A model generated the notes under the pieces. That model worked only from the letters and a program-made list of their open reading frames with translations, was not told where the DNA came from and did not search any database. Positions 56,690 through 64,000 of a DNA stretch of 64,000 nucleotides are shown piece by piece. The stretch lies in the NCBI GenBank assembly GCA_947069175.1, contig CAMTDV010000009.1, forward strand, positions 9,061,663-9,125,662. Direction: 5' to 3'. The translations under genes and the position numbers were made by a program. This DNA comes from Scalesia atractyloides (lineage: Eukaryota > Streptophyta > Magnoliopsida > Asterales > Asteraceae). Each line of letters opens with the position of its first letter. Position 1 is the stretch's first letter.

Positions 56690-57715
56690 AGTAACTTATA
56701 CTGAAACCATAAAGATTAACCCAATATCTTTTGAAGAACATAAAAAGTATTTAGTTATTTATGAACGGTGAACTTTATGTATAAGGTTACCATACTCTTC
56801 AAATCGGAGAGCCCCACAATGCATCACCTGGTCAGGCTATGTTGTCTTAACTAGGCCCACGTTGGCTTCAAAGTGTGGCTTTTTTGGGTGTTTCCACTGG
56901 GAAACCATACTGCCGGTTGCCACTTGACAGTCGTTGTACCACCACAAGAGCAGAATTCTCTGGCGTAACAACAATGGGACGAAAACCCGGTTGGCTCGGG
57001 AATCGAACTGACAACCTCACACAAGGCCTAGTTCAAATACTTCATTGCCTATATCCACCATATATGACACAAGTGATAATTGAACTTCAGCCTCTATTGG
57101 AAAACCAAGCCTTCTACTATCAGACACAAGCGGGGGATGTATTTATTTATTTTAATTTTAAAACGAAAGGTTAATATATAAGGCAATTTCAAAGTGGTGT
57201 TAGCTACTTAGCTGTGGAGCATATATTCTTATTTGACTTACATATCAAAGAAAAAGGTTTCTAATACTTTTTCTTTCCTATGTTCTCATTCCATTTTCCT
57301 GCCGTATATCAAGGACTTCGACCACATTTCTTTCACTTTCAAGAAAAAATAGTGTCACTTTAAATTTAATATTGTATATGTTGTATGTATAAAAAGAAAA
57401 GAATCAAACAAAATATTAAAACTATAGTAATAAGCGTAAAGTAAATCAATGGATATGAGGAGTTAGTGATGAAATGGAAGTTAGTTATACAATAAACTTT
57501 TATGCTCCGTTATGTTTTAAAAAAAAAGAATAATATTAGCATTGATAAAATAGTACTATAATAACCATTTACACACGACGTCTAAATTTGCAACACCCAG
57601 AGCACAATACGTTTAGCGCGTGTAGTGAGGTGTTTGCATAGTGTGTCTTTGCTTTATATTTTTATGTTTTTCTTTCCGATGCATTTACCCACCACACATG
57701 GTACACATGGCATGT
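56690..57715. other. Intergenic with an unclassified moderately GC-rich piece
   Basis: About 56800-57130 is less AT-rich and contains, on the minus strand, a B-box-like AGTTCGATTCCC. I could not define element ends or a matching A-box. Nothing else was recognised. Confidence 0.35.
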
Positions 57716-57731
57716 CATGGTATCTTATGGT

Positions 57732-57952
57732 TTTTTTTTAACGGCTAACTGCTATTCACATGTAAACTCACATTTCGGAGCTATGTCCAAAGACCGACTA
57801 CTCGACCACCGTTAGAAAGCGTAGCACACCCCTAATGCGCAGAAACCCGTGGAATAGGTAAAACTACGCCCCCCATTGGACTCGAACCTGGTAAAACCCC
57901 AGGCCAAGCCTTCACCGAGATGGGAACAACCACTATGCTACAGTGGAGGACC
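57732..57952 (-). mobile_element. SINE (tRNA-derived retroposon), 221 bp
   Basis: The minus strand starts with a tRNA-like head holding A-box TAGCATAGTGG (57940-57930) and B-box GGTTCGAGTCC (57888-57878). It ends in GTTAGCCGTTAAAAAAAAA. The flanks CATGATATCTTATGGT (57953-57968) and CATGGTATCTTATGGT (57716-57731) form a 16-bp duplication with one mismatch. Confidence 0.88.
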
Positions 57953-58227
57953 CATGATATCTTATGGTTGTTTCGTACACTTCTCACGATTTTCTTCATT
58001 TTCAAGATAACTGGCTTAATACGTATGGATGTCTTGAATATAAGAACAATATTTGCGTATAAAATTGTGATGACTGTATAAACATAATACCTAAAAGATA
58101 ATAACATGTAGTTTGTAGTTGAAAAGAGAAAAATAGACGGTTAAATTTTTTTATATATATCACATAAAAAACAACAAGAGATACAAATGTATATACACTA
58201 TTCTACTCCCTATTTAAAACTTATTCT

Positions 58228-58283
58228 TTTTTTTAACGGCCAACATAATTAATTATGAGCACTCACGGGGCACTAACTCGACT
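58228..58283 (-). mobile_element. 56-bp truncated retroposon tail
   Basis: The insert ends (minus) in GTTGGCCGTTAAAAAAAA. It is flanked by a perfect 11-bp duplication AAACTTATTCT (58217-58227, 58284-58294). It is the last bases of a SINE or LINE. Confidence 0.8.
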
Positions 58284-58313
58284 AAACTTATTCTCTATCA
58301 TATATGTGTAATA

Positions 58314-58464
58314 CTAGTTTAAGAACCCGTGAATTTCCCGGGTTGGTAAAAGAAAATTTATGCATTTATCACCGTTGACATAAATATTATGATTTTATAT
58401 ACATTAAAACACAAACGAATATGTTAGATTACAACGATAAATTGAAATACATGAATATGCAACA
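58314..58464 (-). terminator. Helitron 3' end
   Basis: Hairpin CCCGGGAAATTCACGGG, then TTCTTAAA and CTAG|T on the minus strand, downstream of a Helitron helicase remnant. Confidence 0.7.
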
Positions 58465-58465
58465 A

Positions 58466-58636
58466 TCAAAATTCGTTGAAAATCTCTTTATAAACCATAT
58501 TAGTTGTTATATATGTAGATTTCCCGTTGTTGTCAAGTATTAGTAGTTTAACTTCATCTCGTGTTTTTACCCTTGATAAAACAACATAAAATTGACCATG
58601 AGAGAAGCGGATTGTTTCAAGTACAAACCAACTTTT
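58466..58636 (-). pseudogene. Helitron helicase C-terminal remnant
   Basis: One frame reads KVGLYLKQS. After a one-base shift the next frame reads RFSHGQFYVVLSRVKTRDEV, then KLLILDNNGKSTYITTNMVY, KEIFNEF and stop. This is the Pif1-like SF1 helicase end of a RepHel protein (motif VI region GQxYVALSRV), which drives rolling-circle Helitron transposition. Only the last about 55 residues remain, with one frameshift. Together with the 3' hairpin at 58314 it marks a once autonomous Helitron whose 5' side lies to the right. Confidence 0.8.
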
Positions 58637-58639
58637 ATT

Positions 58640-59300
58640 GTGTATAAATTTTAAAATCTATTTGGTTCTGAAGTGGTGGTTTCACGTGAATTTTTATTTA
58701 TGCTTATGTATTCTTAAATTTTAAATATAGCGTTAAGTCTAATATTTTTTTACTTCTTTTGATCGACATTCAATTGTCAAGTTTTGATATTTATTTATTT
58801 TCATTATAGGTCCCTGTTTTGGCCCATTAGTCGTTTAGTGATAATCATACTACTATAAACACTTTTCTCTCAATTTTGGAACATAATAATTCAAATTTAA
58901 TTGCTCAATGACATTATCAAATATTATCAAAATGTAAGAGATCTTTGGAGCCATGTCACAGTAAATATGCTAGAACAAAGGCTAGTTACGTCTGCAGCAA
59001 AACAAGCAAAAGGTTTGGAAGTGGAAAAATTAGAACAAAAAGAAAAGGAAGACCCTTACACTATAATAATCACATTTTTCCTACCAAATACTAAACATAA
59101 TGAGAAAGATGACTAATAATAAATAAGCGCATGTCAAGTGCAGTCATGCAATGTGAAGTGCAAAACACCTAACAATTATATCTCAAACCTTGATCAACCC
59201 AGTTTTATTATATTCCAACAATAATATCTCAAACCTTGATAAACCCAGTTTTATTATATTCCATTACATTTCAGCACCAATGACTTGTACTCTACAACCC
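58640..59300. other. Helitron interior, no gene recognised
   Basis: A 71-codon plus-strand frame at 58901-59116 has no family signature. A 30-bp phrase, CTCAAACCTTGAT(A/C)AACCCAG, is repeated near 59182 and 59228. Confidence 0.4.
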
Positions 59301-59307
59301 TAACCAA

Positions 59308-59455
59308 ACTTTTTTTGAACGACCAACTGAAAACTTTCATTAAAAACAAACTGAGGCTATAAGCAAGGCGCTAAACCAGCCCCAACCAGAATACAAATAG
59401 ACCACCACAATCAAACTGAAACATAACAGCAAACAATTATGAAGATTTAAAGGGA
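59308..59455 (-). mobile_element. Probable LINE 3' end fragment
   Basis: The minus strand ends TTTTTAATGAAAGTTTTC, then CAGTTGGTCGTTCAAAAAAA, the style of plant LINE tails. No reverse transcriptase is present, and a target duplication was not found. Confidence 0.5.
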
Positions 59456-59612
59456 CCCCGTGAAAGTTATGAAGGTTTAGAAGGTCTTTGACTCCAAAAG
59501 CAAAAATAGGGCTGAGCCGACTGGGTGATAAAAGACATAATGTGGAGCTTCATACATTCAATTGTCTTGCATTATGAGAAATCACATCGTTACATATTAA
59601 CAATGAACATAC

Positions 59613-59701
59613 CTTCCGAGGCCCGAATAACATCTAGCAAGTCCCTACGATCGTCAAAGTCAACATATGCATAACCAGGTGGCCTTCTAGCAACCCACAA
59701 A
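59613..59701 (-). pseudogene. Captured exon of an RSZ-type SR splicing factor
   Basis: An 89-nt exon encodes LWVARRPPGYAYVDFDDRRD and then LLDVIRASEG. This is the RNP1-containing half of the RRM of RSZ21/RSZ22-like (9G8) splicing factors, where the family has ARRPPGYAFIDFDDRRDA. The acceptor (TGCAG) and donor (GTATGT) are intact on the minus strand. Arginine/serine and zinc-knuckle parts are absent. Located inside Helitron-associated sequence, it is most likely a captured piece. Confidence 0.8.
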
Positions 59702-60869
59702 CTGCATTCGTTTCAATTACAATTAATATATATATATGAAAAACTGAGAGTCAAAAGCAGTGTTGATATGCAAAACGAACAAATGGATTTGCTTGGTCGT
59801 GTTCATTCATTCAGAAAAAAAAGAATCAAACAAACACAAACAAGGCTTGTTCATGTTTGACACATGTACCAGCCATACAAACCCCTAACAAATCTGCTGT
59901 AACTGTAACCCTAGATAAGATCAGATCGAATATACATAAAACATAATTTATGTAAAAAATGAACTTGGCTTGGATGTGAGATATAAATATACTATTTGAC
60001 TTGCCTAACAAGGGTTTCTAGGTACTTTTGTTTCTATTTGTCTAATACACTCAAAAGAAAAAAAAAGAGCCTTTAAAATGCAATACCTTTCCTGAAGCCG
60101 TTTTCAAAGGCTAAAGGCTAATACCATGTCTTGAACAGATGTTACTTTACCTGTCCCAAAGTTACAAACTTCAAAACCTAGAAATATAGAATTAAAAACA
60201 AAGTAAACCATTTACACCCATAAATTTTAAGAATCAAGCTCAGGCATGTTTAAGCTTGGCATGACTCCAACTTTTCGGTAGCTGATCCCGAGTAGCACAT
60301 GACTGGCTCAGACCGTTTACACCCCTTTTGTCACTTAAGCAGTTAAGCTTTTCATATCGGGCATAAAAATGACCCAAAAAAAGACATACCTACTTTAGGA
60401 TCAGAAAGTTTCGCCAATGTAGCAGTATATATGTCCCTCTATTAATTCTTTTTATCTGGCTTTCAACATAACACTCTTTGTTTGAATCAACAAAAGTCTT
60501 TTTTACATAACTCGAGAATTGTAACACAAAAAAATGTCTTCATGGATACCCAACTTCAAATTCTTGAATTGGTGTCCTTTCCTTATCTATCCTGAACCTA
60601 TAAACAACAAATTGTATGTAAATACATTGATGAAAGCACAAAGAAGTAACAAAAAGTTACTTCAATATATCTACCAATTTTTATGACATAAGTTTAAGCA
60701 TAACTATATACCATAAGTCAATTTCCATTAACAAACTTAGTATGAATCAATTTCATGAATTAAGAATGACCCAACATTATTTTACTCGTCTTTGAGTTAA
60801 AAGCTTGAATCAAGTAACACTCCAATTGATGAGCTGCAGAAAGCACTGAGATGCCATTTTCCAAAAAGA
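59702..60869. other. Helitron-associated sequence, one more exon-like piece
   Basis: On the minus strand near 60440-60395 the frame GHIYTATLAKLSDPKVG precedes a donor-like GTATGT. The family is not recognised. The rest is AT-rich without gene signals. Confidence 0.35.
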
Positions 60870-61540
60870 AAACACTGTCAATAAATAGTTTCTAAGAAAA
60901 TATAGCTAGGGTTTATGCATTTGTATTTGATTTGATTTTGTGACACGTTGTTTAGTATTTGAAACCTTTGATAATTGTCTTGTATTTGTTTCGAATTCGT
61001 AAATTCTCGAGTGATGATAAAATTTGACTTTGCGAAATGGTTAGTGCAATTATGCCTTATCTTAGGTTAGGATTTACATGTCCGAGGTGACGAAGTGCAT
61101 TGTGGTCCATTGTCTATGACGTTGATAGCAATTGGTACCTAAGCTTCGTGATAGAAATCCGTTAATCACTATATGCAATTAAATCAAGTAAAACATGTAG
61201 GAACCCTAGGTCTTGCAATTATCGAAACGGGTGTGATCCGTATTCCCAATTCTTGTTTTAAATCAAGTAATCTAGTTTTTTATTGCAATTAAGTAAGTAA
61301 TCATTTCTTTTGTAGAGAATAGTAACTTGTCGGTTTACGCCGATATCTTTTCCAACCACTCAAATAAACAAAGAAAATTAGCAAGCTTCATAATTACCTT
61401 GTACATTTTTGTAAATAGTCTAACTAATCAAACGGGGCGTGCAATATTGACCACATGCTCTTCGTGGATACGATACTCGACTTACCCTAGCTACCTAGGT
61501 TAATTGGGTTTTTGACTGATCGAGACGACACGGTCTGTCA
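60870..61540 (+). mobile_element. 5' LTR of a Tat/Athila-like gypsy element (left end approximate)
   Basis: The block ends ACGACACGGTCTGTCA four bases before a tRNA-Asp primer site. The terminal part (CTTCGTGGATACGATACTCG) is the usual style of Tat/Athila LTR ends. The left boundary could not be fixed because the partner LTR is not in the window. Confidence 0.5.
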
Positions 61541-61544
61541 AAAA

Positions 61545-61562
61545 TGGCGCTGTTGTCGGGGA
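61545..61562 (+). other. tRNA-Asp primer-binding site
   Basis: TGGCGCTGTTGTCGGGGA differs from the standard TGGCGCCGTTGCCGGGGA at two C-to-T positions, as expected from methyl-cytosine decay. Confidence 0.8.
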
Positions 61563-61696
61563 GCTAGTGCGCTTAGTATTTCATTGCTTGTTCGATTTTA
61601 GTTTAGTTTTGTTTTTTTTTTGTATTTCTGTGATTATACTTTCGGTGGTCGAGTTTGTTTGTGCGGGTACATGTGTTGCAGGTACCACCTTTTAAT

Positions 61697-62512
61697 ATGA
61701 ATTGGGTAGATGATGATCCATGTGAATTTTGTGGAAGCGGAGATCATCTATTAGAGGATTGCCCTGTTTACTACGAGAAAATTCAAGCCTACAAGGATCG
61801 GGAAGACTACCACAGCGGATTATACGGATATGGGAGGGCGAATTATGAAGATTTCAATGGTCCGTCCTCACATTCTCCATACATTAGACCGCCACCACCA
61901 CCAAATTATCAAGACTACTACTATTTAGAGATGGGTTACCATTATGAGCAAGGGCAGGGTTACAATAACTACGAACCTGACTTGCCACATTTCCCAAGTT
62001 ACTAGGAGGAGTATGATGACTATTATCATGACTCCCCTCAGCCGACATACGAGGAGCCTCAAGATTCATTACACTCTAAGCTCGATGCAATCATGGACAT
62101 GATGCTAGAAATGAAAAAGAAAGACGAGCAAAGAGACAAATCATTTAAGGCTTTGGTTATTCAGGTTGGTCAAATAACTGAGGAGATGGCCCAATTCAGG
62201 CGAGACCAAGAGGTTTTGGCTAATGGTACAATGGTGGATGGTGATGTGGTGGAAGAGGTTAGAGATCTTTCGGAGCAAGAAGTTGAATGTTTGAACCAAG
62301 CAGAAGACATGACACCGCCAGACGAGTCAGATCCGAAAGAAGCCCACGTTCATATCCATCCTTCTCCCATACTTATCACTCCAACCAACAAAGTTGGGGA
62401 TGCGGGTTTGGGTATAACGATTCGAAGGGTGGCATTGCAAGATCTTGGAAAATTTGTTAAGAAACGACCCCAAAGTTGTACTGTACGCATGCCGCGTAAA
62501 AGAAAAAGATAG
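61697..62512 (+). CDS. Small zinc-knuckle gag-like protein with an in-frame TAG
   Basis: The ATG at 61697 opens MNWVDDDPCEFCGSGDHLLE with a zinc knuckle CEFCGSGDHLLEDC (residues 9-22, CX2CX4HX4C). It continues into a Tyr/Pro/Asp-rich region (YIRPPPPPNYQDYYYLEMGY) until TAG at 62003-62005. The same frame then continues without interruption to 62512 through a charged, helical stretch (LDAIMDMMLEMKKKDEQRDK, VGQITEEMAQFRRDQEV) and a basic C-end (MPRKRKR). The usual capsid core is missing and pol does not follow. The protein may bind element RNA through its zinc knuckle. The stop may be a mutation or a readthrough site (TAG GAG GAG). Confidence 0.6.
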
Positions 62513-63142
62513 TGGATTCGGCATGGCAACTACCGAGCGTATGTTGGAAAATCGGTAGGCAAATGTTCACTTAGACCACCATGAGAGGCAAATCAGGTAT
62601 GATTGTTGTATAGTTTGTATAATTATTCGTTTTATTTTATTTTCCTAGTTAAATTAACGTTGTGGGTGTGTTCCCTATATAACCCTCACGAGACCTACTC
62701 GTCCTCTCGAGCTATCGGGGTGTTTAAAAGGGCTTGTTGCATAAGCTAAATGAAATCGTGATTCCTACGAAAGTGAGTTAGGTTTGTTGTTATTGTACAT
62801 TATTTTTCCACATAAATCAAAGTAAAATAACGTATGGCTTGGTAGCGGTTTCATAAAAACGGTAGAACTAAATAACTAACAAATTTTGATGGTTGTGAGA
62901 AGCATGCTTCTACACAAGGGTTAAGATTTGTAAGTATATTTTGTTCGCGAGACGACCGTTTTCTTAAAGGATGAAGAGCACATGAGGAACGAGCTCAAAA
63001 ATCAGGTGCATACGTTTCCTATCATCTTTGGTTTTTAGTTAGTTAATAAGTGGATTGTAATTGTGCTATATTTTACCGGGGTGAAATTTTAGGGAAGTTA
63101 GTCGTGTCACATCCCATGTGCATTTTAAAAGCTCTATTTCCA
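62513..63142 (+). other. Non-coding interior of the Tat/Athila-like element
   Basis: This is where pol would be expected in an autonomous element. No protease, reverse transcriptase or integrase motif in any frame. Confidence 0.55.
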
Positions 63143-63270
63143 CACATTGAGGACAATGTTGACCTCAAGTGTGGGGATGGGGAGAAATTTTTTTCGATTT
63201 TAACGTTCATTTAAACACTGCACATTGAGGACAATGTTTACCTCAAGTGTGGGGATGGGGGGAAATTTAA
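63143..63270 (+). repeat. Duplicated CACATTGAGGACAATGT...GTGTGGGG motif
   Basis: The Tat/Athila hallmark CACATTGAGGACAATGT, then CTCAAGTGTGGGGATGGG and an A/T run, occurs at 63143 and again at 63221 (period 78). It usually appears once, downstream of pol. Confidence 0.8.
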
Positions 63271-64000
63271 AAAAAAAGTCTTTGTTTGAAGCAATCTAAA
63301 AAGCACAAGTAACCAAGTCAATGAGGGATGGCACAACCCATGTAGTCTTTTGTCATGGTCGCGTTCAAGTTAATAGCATGAAAGATATTTAGCGGGTAGT
63401 TATTTGGGAATAATCCGCCTAAGAAACTTGTAATTTGTGCATATCATACTTCATACCATTTATATGTGAGATTTTGAGCCACTTGTATACATCATACATA
63501 TACATATTTCTTTGTTTGAGTGGACCACTAGTCATGTATTGTAGAACTTGCATCTTTTGATACGTTTGAGACCATAGACCGAATACAAGCACGAGAATGA
63601 TTAAGGCATTAGGTCACCTTTTTCTTTTAAAACCATTTATCTATCCTTACCCAAACAAATCCCCTAGTCGCCCAATTTGAGCCTAAACCTTTCGTTTGAC
63701 AACCCACTTAGCCCACGGCCATAAACCTTTTCTTTTTAAGCTCATGTGATGAAAATTCGATTATAGGATTATGTGTTTGTATAGTTATGATTTATATTTG
63801 CAAAAAAAAAATTCAGAAAATGTTGCAAAAACAAAGAATAGAAAGCATTGAGAAAAGTACAAAAATATGAGTCGTTGGTCGTTGAATAAAAGGCGAAAAT
63901 CGTTGCCTCGTAGTTGATATTTATAGTTAGTTTTGTTTAGAGTAGTTGTTTTGTAATAAAAATCGAGTTTCATCACCTTCACCACTTTAAAACATCCTAT
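63271..64000 (+). other. 3' non-coding region of the Tat/Athila-like element
   Basis: It contains the phrase TTTGAGCCTAAACCTTTCGT, followed by CAACCCACTTAGCCC, typical of this class after pol. The 3' LTR is not reached before the window end. Confidence 0.5.

Noticed and set aside
56800..57130. SINE or LTR primer site around AATCGAACTGACAACC
   Set aside because: The B-box-like string is present but no A-box, tail or target duplication could be placed.
58901..59116. Small plus-strand protein gene
   Set aside because: No family signature, no context, and the composition is ordinary for AT-rich noise.

Overview
This window is repeat-dominated nuclear DNA from a flowering plant. The evidence is AT-rich intergenic sequence, TTTAGGG-type telomere-like repeats, plant LTR retrotransposons primed by tRNA-iMet and tRNA-Asp, Helitrons, MULE, hAT and Harbinger elements, and captured plant gene pieces (cellulose synthase, an RSZ-type SR protein). 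Several repeat styles resemble Asteraceae, but that is an impression and not a proof. Only one host gene is close to complete: an LRR receptor-like kinase of the At2g24230 type at 44110-46682 (+). It is split by a one-base frameshift.

Layout. 1-1168: 5' end of a minus-strand Ty3/gypsy element (gag start, primer site, LTR). 1300-4600: small DNA transposons, foldback elements and TA-rich microsatellites. 4759-12115: a minus-strand Helitron carrying decayed fragments of several genes (cellulose synthase, a ZC3H15/DFRP1-like protein, a probable PPR protein, others unrecognised). It is interrupted by a 2.4 kb solo LTR (8455-10880). 13734-20795: a complete but gag-only LTR element of Ty1/copia type. 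21696-25728: Helitron ends, an LTR-like piece and a second large solo LTR (23321-25723). 26362-27728: foldback elements. 27913-37920: a small telomere-repeat-bearing MITE split by a young 9.5 kb gag-only gypsy element (28026-37552). 38006-43508: MITEs, hAT and MULE foldback elements. 43635-46700: the receptor kinase. 46990-58313: many nested non-autonomous DNA elements and a SINE. 58314-60870: the 3' part of an autonomous-type Helitron with a helicase end and a captured SR-protein exon. 60870-64000: a Tat/Athila-like retroelement with a small zinc-knuckle protein and no pol.

The three retroelements with visible coding sequence and an examinable interior carry gag-like proteins but no protease, reverse transcriptase or integrase, so all would depend on helper elements. 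Boundaries of many elements are supported by target-site duplications read directly from the sequence. These include CTAAC, CCATC, AAGAC and ACACA for LTR elements, 8-bp for hAT, 9-10 bp for MULE-like elements, TAA for Harbinger-like elements, and 11-16 bp for retroposons.

The most unusual signals lie inside the large LTRs. First, one LTR family carries five tRNA-like modules, one antisense and four tandem at about 170 bp spacing, each with an enlarged D-arm-like hairpin and/or a T-arm/B-box. The arrangement is kept between the solo LTR and the full-length element. Second, a 20-bp palindrome (ACAAGTTCGGGCGAACTTGT) occurs in regular arrays of about 40 bp in a different solo LTR and, independently placed, in the LTRs and leader of the copia-type element.
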